From Apostichopus californicus (Eukaryota; Echinodermata; Holothuroidea; Aspidochirotida; Stichopodidae): 27,198 nt of DNA. The stretch covers positions 281 through 27,478 of the forward strand of contig JAIPMN010007000.1 in assembly GCA_020650975.1 (NCBI GenBank). Direction: 5' to 3'. Within the stretch, counting starts at the first letter, position 1; each line of letters begins with the position of its first letter. Both the position numbers and the translations under genes were made by a program. The notes below the pieces were generated by a model. It did not search any database, was not told the origin of the DNA, and saw nothing but the letters and a program-made list of their open reading frames with translations. Positions 9,243-18,100 of this stretch are shown piece by piece.

Positions 9243-9666
9243 AACCTCCTTACAGGTCTCCCTGAAATGTTCTTGAAAGGAAGGTACGAATTTGATTTCA
9301 TTTTGAAGGACAACATGTGGTCATGTGTTTGTGCCATGAAGTCTTTACAAGAATGGTTCCCGAGGAACGAAATTGAGAAACACGTACAGTGTCAAGATTC
9401 CCCGGACTATCAGGGACAAAATATAACAGATTTGAACTTTGAAGAAATTTGCAAGAATGAGGAAGAATCATCTACGAAGCAAGAAGGAGAAGACCAATTT
9501 CATGATGAACCGAAAATACTTTTTGGCATTAACTTGGCATACGTACGTATTGGTGGCCGGTGTAGTTATAAGCTTAGCTGTCTTGAATTTCATCATAACT
9601 GCAGCATATCCTCTAAAGAACTGTCTATCTATTGGAAAAATTACACCTCTTATTAATATACATTGA
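9243..9666 (+). pseudogene. Orphan LRRCT-transmembrane cassette 3, frameshifted
   Basis: This third cassette starts at AACCTCCTTACAGGTCTCC, like the other two. It encodes the LRRCT with all four cysteines (SCVCAMK, VQCQ, EEIC) and an acidic stalk (ATG-led frame 9267-9656). The membrane segment is in another frame: after a doubled ACGT (9541-9548) the original frame is read in the 9439-9666 phase as LVAGVVISLAVLNFIITAA. No signal peptide or LRR array precedes it. AATAAA occurs at 9690-9695 and 9714-9719, so the cassette has its own plausible poly(A) signals. It is either a decayed copy or, less likely, an alternative 3' exon making a secreted end. Confidence 0.7.
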
Positions 9667-9929
9667 TTATATGGCTACATGAAGAGATGAATAAAAATCT
9701 TTCGAAATTTTAAAATAAAAACTAGCGCATTACCTTCACCCCCTATGCACATGACTTGCAAATGTTAATATATTCCATTCTACAGACTTACGTGGATAAT
9801 CGTCGGTACTTTAAACAGCTTTATTACTCAGTGCTATAGATTACAGATTTAAGTGATAAAATAACTCCCACACCATAAGCGCATACATACAGCACAGTAT
9901 TGCTGACGAAGGTCCCAGGGGGACCGAAA

Positions 9930-10540
9930 ATTCCAATATATTCTCTAATTCTTTACTCCTTATTTGTCAATTATGAATCATATCTTATTTCTCTGGTTTT
10001 CTCTAATTACTAATGATAAGGACATCTGTCACTTCACAGCTTGTCTTTTTATTCACAATTCTCCCTAACCCTCCTGATCATTTCTTCCGAGAACTGAACA
10101 AAATGTTTTACAATTTAATTTGGAATAATAAGCGGGATAAGATTAAAAGGTCTGTGCTTTGTAACCCAAATATTTGTGGGGGTCAAACATAATTGATATT
10201 CATACTTTCTTCAACAGTTTAATGCCAACTTGAATTAAACTGCTTCTTTATGGTCACCACAGATCACGGAAAAGAATATATAATTATGCACTTAGAAACT
10301 ATTGGGGTAAGTTTCTTTTCATAGCTGTAACTATGGCAAATGTGACGTAATATCATCTAATAGTCTTGTTAGTGAGGTTTGCGATGCTTGGGCTGGTATA
10401 TAATTGTTTTGGTCCTTGAAGGGGATTTTGCCACTCAGTATGTTTTAAATAATGGCTGTATCAGAATCAACAATCGGATTATCTTTCTTGATGTGTTATT
10501 ACGCAGCAATGCGTTCAAAATAGGTGGGTTTTTCTTTTAC
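9930..10540 (+). mobile_element. L1/Tx1-like LINE remnant (region after reverse transcriptase)
   Basis: Conceptual translation in shifting frames gives the pattern typical of the ORF2 region after the RT domain of L1/Tx1-like elements: TSQLVFLFTILPNPPDHFF, then LNKMFYNLIWNNKRDKIKR (about 10085-10155), GG..IIDIHTFFNSL, IKLLLYGHHRSRK and EVCDAWAGI. Several stops and frameshifts show that it is dead. Boundaries are approximate; no tail or target duplication was found. Confidence 0.65.
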
Positions 10541-12025
10541 GGATGATGGCAATGTGGTATATTTTTGTGAAAACCTTGTAAACACGATAACTCAAGAAGG
10601 GAAGGTTGGACGATCTCATATTAAGTATGTAGTTGGTACACGTTCAGTACAACATTTTATTGAGTCACCAGACGCCAAATTGTGGAAACGGCTTGTTTTA
10701 TAAGCTACCGTATCTCCCATAGACCAGCCTATCAGATAACATGTGCGTTACACCTCATACGAATAGGAGGCTATTGGCAATTGGAAATGAGCTTATGGGC
10801 ATCCGTAGAATCTAAAACTCAAAACTCGAACACATTTGCATTGGCTTCAAAGTGCCTCTCGGAAGCCTTACTTTGCGTGCAAAAAGGTGTACTTTGTAGT
10901 ACAGCGGTTCTATTGGACGTTTTCCGTCGTATTTATTTCAGGTTGGATGTAGTTTCGTTGTGAACAGGCAGCGTTTATGAAACTTAACAGTTCAGAATTT
11001 TTACTATGACCAATCTCAATGCGAAATAATTTTGTAAAACGGTCTTAGTTTGGCAGTGATTTCACGAGCTATTGTCTGGATCGGCTGTTGATCTCAATTT
11101 GTGTAGTCTCTTCAACCTGTTTCAGCATAGCTAGGCCTTAAAAGTAACGTTCGACTTTCGTCAGGTTTATGATTATGGGACAACTTGAACAAACCTGGCT
11201 AGGCCTGTGAGCAATTTTATGTTGTCTAGGCCAACAACGGTTGGGTAGAATAGGGTTCGTTAACACAACAACGTGTATAATACCAGTCAGAATACCAATA
11301 CACTTAAGATGGCAAAACATCTCCTTAATTATTTCTTAAGGTATTTTCCTACTGGCTATCAGTCATAATTCGCAAAGTAGAACAATTTAAGGAGTTTTGA
11401 GACAAGTTTGCTGTTGTTGCTGCTAGGATTTTGGAAGATAGATGCTCTTACAACCTCAGATTTTCATTGCGTAAAAGATCGCTTTGATTTAGGCAGAGTA
11501 ATGGAGTAATAGCGATATTTTTTCGCGCATCAATCTGCAGCTAAAAGAAAGATAAATAACTGGGCAAATGTATGAAGTTGCGCTAATCGAGTAGCGGTTC
11601 AAAGTAGCAGTAAGGTACTATATAGGCTTAGGACTCGCGCACACTAAGCTGCTGTATATATTATATACTTAGTAATATAGGAGCAATAAGGTAACAGAAG
11701 CCAGGCTATCTTCGTGTTTCTACAGACGTTTTACTTTTAATTGTTTAAGACATTACAGTATAGGCTTAGCTGCTTATTTATGATTCTGCGCCATGTTTTA
11801 CTTTGTTCAACACTTACTTTTGGTGGAAAAAGTTTTAATTTCATACTGCAAAGAAACATGACTTTCTAATGCGCAATTACGTAGCACAATGTATCTTCCT
11901 AAGTGCCTAACCTTTGTTCATAGAAAGTATTGATGTTGCAGATCTGTACTTTGGAGACTTGAACAACAATCATAGGCCTACTGGCGAGTGAACTGATTTG
12001 GCGAGTAGATTTTTAGCCACGGTCC
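10541..12025. other. No gene recognised; repeat-rich
   Basis: About 10562-10650 (CCTTGTAAACACGATAACTCAAGAAGGGAAGG) is a fragment of the dispersed repeat also seen at 21300. The open frame at 10682-10963 has no recognisable motif. Around 11985-12020 is a GGCGAGTAGATTTTTAGCC phrase that recurs in inverted form near 24005. Otherwise there is nothing assignable. Confidence 0.5.
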
Positions 12026-12029
12026 CCAA

Positions 12030-12480
12030 ATAGCGATAAAAAAAAAAAAATTGTTGAGGCCTCAAAACCTTCAAAACATGATTTCTCATGGTAGAAATCA
12101 TGGATACTTTTCATACATGGTATATGGATTTGCCATATTGAGTACAAGCTTGTGAGGTCAAATCTAGTCCTATAAGTCATCAGAGGTCAAACTCTGAAAA
12201 CCTTTTACATAATAACTAACAATGGAAATCGTGGATACCTCTAACACTTGGTGTGTGGATTCATAACATCGAGTACAATATACCCTTATTGTTTTTATGG
12301 AGGTGTGTATAGCCACGTACAGTAGACTGACCTGTGTTTATCATGCCATAGTGTTATTGTAACAGCTAGTTCTGGTTATACCATGGAGCTATCTGTTTAT
12401 AGCTCCCATGGTTATACTAACAAGCAGAAGTCTAGTGCATTGAAGTCATCGAAACATCAATGCATTTTGCATTCTAGGTA
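12030..12480 (+). repeat. Dispersed repeat copy with hairpin/CTAG 3' end
   Basis: It contains motifs shared with 17210-17500 and 21230-21540: a GAGGTCAAA phrase, CCTT.TA.A.AATAACT, ...TGTGTGGATTCA, and the end CATCGAAACATCAATGCATTTTGCATTCTAG. The last element forms AATGCA-TTT-TGCATT (12459-12473), followed at once by CTAG (12474-12477). Its 5' limit is unclear. A separate hairpin lies inside it at 12374-12416. Confidence 0.5.
12374..12416. repeat. Imperfect inverted repeat around CCATGG
   Basis: GGTTATACCATGGAGCTAT (12374-12392) and ATAGCTCCCATGGTTATA (12399-12416) form an imperfect hairpin with a 6-nt loop. AGCTAT/ATAGCT pairs perfectly, and the CCATGG block pairs with one bulge. Confidence 0.55.
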
Positions 12481-12619
12481 AAGACGAGTAAGGTTTTGGA
12501 AAAAAGGTTTAAAGACGCGCCATTATAGGTTTATCACCCTCTCACTGAAAAATGTTTTCAATATGAGAGGCATTGGATTCTCATTCTCACCACCCTGGGA
12601 ATGAGAAGCTTGCGAGGGG

Positions 12620-13135
12620 ATTGAATTTACGTGAACAAGATTGTCCAAGATTTCAAAAAGGAAAGACAAGTTTGATAGATTGTATAAGCAGTTGGTAATA
12701 CCTCATCTTAAGAAAGCTAATCAGGCTTGGAGTCCAAGTTACTTTTCTAAAGACAAAGCAGCTTTTGGAAAAAGTTCAAAGAATATATGTGCCGTACTAA
12801 CAGGTTATAATTCACTCACGGACGGATGTTTCCAATAATGAGTGGCTTCGGATTCTCAATCTCACCAATTATGAAATTCCAATTATGGAATTGGAAGGTT
12901 GGTCCAGTGAACATGATTATCCAAGGATTTAATAATTTGTCAAAGTTAGTGACTTTTTCAGGTTTTCAAAGGGTCTGATTACCAGAGGGAATTCTATTGC
13001 AGAAAGTTTGCAGTAGATTAAATGTCCAGAAGATCTTCTTTTCTAGGGGGTTGTCAATGAATGGAATGATTTCCCTGAGTCAGTGTTACTTTCTTGAACT
13101 GAAGTGTCAATGGTTTTAGGAATGCCTAAGATGGT
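12620..13135 (+). mobile_element. CR1-like LINE remnant (C-terminal RT region)
   Basis: The open frame 12641-12838 reads YKQLVIPHLKKANQAWSP followed by a KDKAAFGK segment. This matches the pattern (RPxLEYanxvWsP..kkdi..lEkvQr) found near the C-terminus of CR1/Rex-type ORF2 proteins. Downstream in other frames come EWLRILNLTNYEI, SRLNVQKIFF and VVNEWNDFPESV (13050-13086), the usual order of that region. Frameshifts and stops show decay. It ends at the A-run at 13141 or just before. Confidence 0.6.
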
Positions 13136-13140
13136 CATTT

Positions 13141-13355
13141 AAAAAAAAAAAGCAATATAATTTGAGGTTTCTGTGTTTATATTTTTTCGTTGATGGGGAC
13201 TTAATGTCCCACGTGATCCCTTTTCCTACTAAACTGATCGATATCATTACTGCTACAAATAGGAAAATAAGGGAAAAAGTATATATACCCATGACGGGGA
13301 TCGAACCCGCACCTCGCCGCAAGCGACGTATCCTAACCGATTAGACCACATGGGC
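13141..13355 (-). mobile_element. Candidate tRNA-headed SINE
   Basis: Read on the - strand, a tRNA-like head (13355-13286) is followed by about 135 bp of unrelated body and ends in a run of 11 T (13151-13141). Head, body and homopolymer tail in this order is the layout of a tRNA-derived SINE. The unit sits between LINE fragments. No second copy and no convincing target-site duplication were found in the window, so a decayed tRNA pseudogene with an accidental T-run is an alternative. Confidence 0.45.
13286..13355 (-). tRNA. tRNA-like sequence, anticodon region degenerate (pseudo-tRNA or SINE head)
   Basis: On the - strand it has a 7-bp acceptor stem (GCCCATG with CATGGGT, first pair G-U), an A-box-like D arm (TGGTCTAATCGGTTAGGAT) and a perfect B box (GGTTCGATCCC) in a 5-bp T stem. 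The anticodon arm (CGTCG-CTTGCGG-CGAGG) has a mismatch, and only one base separates it from the T arm, about four too few. The loop would read TGC (Ala), but the usual G3-U70 of tRNA-Ala is absent. Pol III promoter boxes look intact; function as a tRNA is doubtful. Confidence 0.55.
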
Positions 13356-14179
13356 TACTTGTTATTTAGTGATGATTTTAAGAATCTTATACACTTCAAT
13401 AAGGCATCTATTTTACAAGTTTTTGGAATAAATAGTTGTTCAAAATGCTTCCTTGATTTTCATCTTTCAGAATTCGAAATCTTTTATCACAAAAGATGGT
13501 TTCATTAGAAGATTTTCTTCATGTTTTATGAGAAATTTTGAACTGATTGAACCAAATTATATCTCATTGTAGGGTTGACCTTTTCTCCCTTTCTCCCCAC
13601 GCACGCTTCAATTAAGAACTGACCTCTTCAAGTCCTTAGAGGTATAGGTGAGCTGTTAACCACAGTGTATACAAACTTGACCCCCATTAAAGACGCTCAC
13701 ACCATGTCCGACATTGCCGCGTGAAATTGTATACAGTTATAGCTGACCTACAAACAGAATGTGGAGATCAATAGGACACTATTGCATATACTGTCATTCG
13801 ATGAGCTCTCCTATGTATAGGCCAAATTTTATTACTTCACAAATATCTCTCAGTCGTTTTGAAAGATAAATTTACTTAAGTCATATAATTCATCAAATAA
13901 TATTTCTTATAAAGCTCCTTCCTTCACATTCTCTTCTTTCTTGGTATAAACTTGGATGTGCCCGTAAACACTTACACGTTGAAAATCTGCAGTGACGTCT
14001 TTATGGCACTGACAATCGAGTTTTTATCACACTTAATATATCTTTGGTACATAAAGTATTCAAGAGATTCTCATTCTGGGGGCAAACAAGATTCGTTTGC
14101 TTTTCACTGCATTTCTCTTTTTTTTTCACTTTTTATTTTTAATGTTGATAGAAGTATATAACATTTTGCATTTCTGTTT
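13356..14179. other. No gene recognised; probable retrotransposon debris
   Basis: The sequence is AT-rich with many stops in all frames. It lies between the SINE-like unit and a clear LINE C-terminus at 14180, so it may be heavily decayed LINE sequence, but no motif was secure. Confidence 0.4.
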
Positions 14180-14600
14180 ATGTTTCCGTTTAGCGCTGTT
14201 CGGGAGTCCAAAGTTCAATACTTTCAATTCCGTATTATTCAAAGAATTTTAGGTGTAAACGACTATTTATTCCGCATAAATGTTCAACCTTCTCTTCTTT
14301 GTTCCTTTTGCAATTCAGATAATGAAACAATTGAAAATTTATTTCGGTGGTGCCCTCATATATAGAATTTTTGGAAAGAGATTTGTGATTTGTGTTTGAG
14401 AAACGATTATGATATGACTCACGTATGTTTTATGGGAAGTATTATATCATAAAGTGTAAGAACTATGAGTCGAAGTCTGATTCAACGATTTGCCGTTATA
14501 AATTTAAATTTATTGTTGAGGTTGACCTTCACGAATTAAGAAAGAACAAAAACAAAGCGTTAATTGATATTTTCAATGATTGCTCTAAGGATCTGTTAGT
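14180..14600 (+). mobile_element. L1/Tx1-like LINE C-terminal remnant
   Basis: The frame 14180-14365 reads ESKVQYFQFRIIQRILGVN, then LCSFCNSDNETIENLF and WCPH. This is the Cys/His cluster (CxxC...H) found near the C-terminus of L1/Tx1-like ORF2 proteins. After a frameshift, 14425-14560 gives FYGKYYIIKCKNYESK, the usual end region of the same proteins. It may be the missing downstream half of the remnant at 9930-10540. Confidence 0.65.
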
Positions 14601-14693
14601 GAAATTAATTTGTATTTCTCTTTCCTTATCTTTTGCTCACTACTTTTATTGAAGAATTCTAAAGAATGTACTTGAAAGACAAATGAGTAAGGT

Positions 14694-14733
14694 CAGGCCA
14701 CTGGACAATGGTGTCAGTGGGTCCAGTGGCCTG
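14694..14733. promoter_or_regulatory. Perfect 13-bp GC-rich dyad upstream of TRUB2
   Basis: CAGGCCACTGGAC (14694-14706) and GTCCAGTGGCCTG (14721-14733) are exact inverted repeats separated by 14 nt, about 240 bp before the TRUB2 start codon. It could be a regulatory dyad, a transcribed hairpin or a repeat terminus. Assignment to TRUB2 regulation rests on position only. Confidence 0.4.
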
Positions 14734-14973
14734 TACAAATTTTGAACTGTTCAGATTTTTTATTGTCCAAATGTTTTCAAATCCTAGAATAAAAGCAAAT
14801 TTTCTTACTTTGCTCAGAGAGGTCCGCCAGTTTGACTTTGTTATCATGAAGGCTGCAACGACTCCCTATATAGTTACGTGCTACCGCGTTCATTAGTTGT
14901 GGAGTTTTGCAGGCAGCCACAGAAATCCATTAAGGTCTAGCCTAGTTCTGTGCTTGCGACGAATTGCTGTAAA

Positions 14974-15127
14974 ATGGTGAAAAACATGGCTATCGTGAGC
15001 AAAGGTGTGAAAAACATTCTAAGGACAGAGGTATTCGACAGATTGAACGGACATTTTGCCGTTTACAAACCTGCAGATGTTCTTCCCGGACAGGTGGCGT
15101 CGAGAGTTAAACACGCATTGCTTCGAG
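14974..15127 (+). CDS. TRUB2: TRUB2 coding exon 1
   Basis: Residues 1-51 plus one base. It holds the N-terminal basic stretch and the RLNGHFAVYKP motif of the TruB fold. The donor is GAG|GTTTGG, a weak match beyond GT, but the phase (1) and protein alignment (LLR then D-LNELP) fit it exactly. Confidence 0.8.
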
Positions 15128-18100
15128 GTTTGGACATTTTCGCTAGCCTATGGCATACACGGAGTAACTTACACGTTAGGCTAGTCTACAGAGTACATTG
15201 TATCGTAAGTTTAAGCCTAGTTAGAGACTATAAAATGGACTTCGAAATTCCGATGGTCTGTGCTCTAAATATCTTTCATCTCCCTACTATAAAATATATG
15301 ACGAAAAGCTAGCATGAGGGGTACCGTAAGTTAAAAGATTCTCCTACAGACTGATCATCTTTGACTGAAGCAAAATCCTGTTTGATAATGATACTTTGAT
15401 AGTGCTCTTTATGATTTGTTGAGGGGGTTGTAAAATAGTCACAGATTGAAAACCTCACAGTTGAATTTGTCGGCTCTAGAAATACACTGTCTAGTTACTT
15501 GAAGGGAGTAAACGATGTTCAAGAAATAACCAGTTAAAATAGATACCTGATGTTAATAATCAAGTGGGTCAGAGCAAATGCATTAAAGTCTAAGTCATTG
15601 GCTGTAAACAGTAGAATGTTTAGGACAATGTGGGGGAAACTGTTCAAGTGTAAATTTTAATGTAAAAAGAAAGAATTGAGCAATTCTTCACCATGTGACC
15701 AGCCGGACAAAAAATATATCGTCAATGTATCTGTAATAATGTTGCGGCGCAAGTGGAGAAGTGGATAGCATTTCCTACTCCAATTTGTGCATAAATATGT
15801 TGGCGTAGCAAGGTGGTATTTAAAGCCCAAAGCGGTACCTCTGATTTGGAGATAACATTTACTATTAAAAGAGAAATAATTATAAATTACTATAAAATGC
15901 AAAATAGGACCAAGATTATCAGCTAATGTGGAATTAATGTCATAATCACGAAGAAAATGTTGACAACTTAGGACTCCCACATGAGGGATATTGGTTAACA
16001 AAGACGATATGACCATGGTTACAAGTAATGAATTAATTGGTAATATCTGTATATTACTTTATTTTTGGCATTTTCTTGTTTTGTAGATCTGAATGAACTT
16101 CCAGACCCATATCCAGAATCAGTGGTAAAAATTGTTCCAGATGAAGCAAGGTTGGATCACAACCCCAATGCATTAACAGCTTTATCAGTTCCAAGCCTGG
16201 CTGGTCATCCTCTCGTAAAAGGGAGAAAATACAAGAGTCTGAGGCTTCGTCTACTCTCGGAAGGACATGACCTGAAGTCATCAGGTGTGATGGGTAAGTT
16301 TTTAAGTGACAAAAGATATCAATCTCTACAATTTGACCACAAATCACCTAAGGGCCAACTAGAATTTAATAGACAGTAATCCAACATTTGATGCTACCTG
16401 AAGAACCTAATAAATGGAAGATGTGGTTAAACAATTCAAAACCGTTTTTTGGTTACTTGCCATAGGCAGGCAAGTAGCCATTGCAGTCAAGCTAGCGTGA
16501 ATGTATGTGTGTGTGTTTGTGATGCCCAAGTTTTAATACAAGTAAGCACAATATCTCAAGGTTGGTAACCTGTGCAGTTCTCATATTTGGCATGTGGCTT
16601 TCACATAAGTAATACAAGAACCCTAGTGTTTTGGGTGGAGGTCAAGGGTTATTTGGGGTCAGCAGAGGCAAAACGTGGGACCCTGAACATCTAAGGAGCT
16701 CATTTATGCATGATAGTGTAGCCTTATGTAGTGCAAACATTTTACATTGAAAGCAGCATGTGTTGTCTAAAGGCATCGTATCACTGAGAACAGAAACTTA
16801 ATGTTCTTTCCTTAAACTTACGGTTATCATTTTCAGTTTTATTTTAAGCTTTTGAATTCAGCTATGGTTATTTCTGACATAAGATCATATTTTTAGTCAA
16901 TTTCTTGATACTTTCAGCTCTAGCATTGCAAGAAGGAGTGGAGAGAGTAGATTTTTACAAGCAAGCTAGACTACCAAGCCAGTATATCATCCATGGGAGA
17001 CTTGGCTTTGCTACATTTTCCCATGACATAGAGGGCACGGTTGTTGAAAAGTCAACATACGGTGAGTCTCTCACATGTTTCTGTACCTTTCATTAATGTC
17101 AAACGGAGTGATGTCCATTTTTGCAAAACCAGAAATCGGACTCGGTTGTGAAGGACTTGGATCGGACAGTCAAGACCCCAGCACTCGAATCGAGATCTGC
17201 ATCCTGGTGACATGTTGACGTCGACAGAGGTCAAAGTCTGTGACCTTGTAAACACAATAACTCACAAAGTGAAGCTTCAGTGAAGTTCATACTTGCTATG
17301 TAGATCCACCTTGGTGAGTGGAAGAACCCTATCGAAATACGTAGAGGTCAAAGGTCATTTTGAGATCAACATAGACCAAAGTACAAAAAACCTTGTGAAC
17401 AAGATAACCACAAAAATAAAGCTTCTATGAACTTTACACTTGACGGGTAGATCTGCATTAGTGCTAGACCATTGCTGATCAAGTTGAAGTCAGCATTAAT
17501 GGTCAACCATGCAAAAAATCTTGTTTGCAGTCTTACTGCTGAATGTTCTAAACAGAAAATGGGGCAAGGAATTAATCAGCCAATTGGCTTACCCATTTCT
17601 TTGGATTGATTTGTTTACTAAAGACTATATACTGAAAAGTCAAAGAGTACTTTTTAACACAGTTTTTCTACATTTTCTCTACATAACATCTCCAGGTCAC
17701 GTGACCCAGCCAAAGATTGAGAAGGTACTATCTGGTTTGTTACGAATGTCACAGAAGGATATCATCAGGTTAGTATTTCTGATCCGTTCAAATGTTTTAT
17801 CTGTGATACTTTGTCTTGGTAAATCAAGGTTCATAGTCTATCGGAAAGAATCGTGTAAGGAAAAATATTCGATGAGAATCTTATCATATTTTTTTTAAAG
17901 TGATATCAGATGACATGCTATTAAAAGAAAGTATTTGCTTTATATTTCAGGGCTAGATTACATTAAAGGGTAAAGGGTTGAAATGATTCCAGGCAGAACA
18001 AGCCATTTAGACAAAGTTGTTGCCAGTCTGGACTGACACCCAGATTTATTAAGGTTTTGTGAGAAGATTTTGCAGGTTAAATAGGCACTGCAACATGTTT

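Noticed and set aside
10682-10963. 93-codon open frame
   Set aside because: No recognisable domain, it is next to LINE debris, and it has no splice or promoter support.
13162-13344. Open frame on the + strand ending in TGIEPAPRRKRR
   Set aside because: It is the antisense translation of the tRNA-like sequence, a common spurious peptide.
13286-13355. Functional tRNA-Ala or tRNA-Arg gene
   Set aside because: The anticodon arm is mismatched, the variable region is about four bases short, and G3-U70 is missing for Ala. Kept only as a tRNA-like or SINE head.
16054-16347. Open frame on the - strand
   Set aside because: It is the shadow of TRUB2 exon 2.
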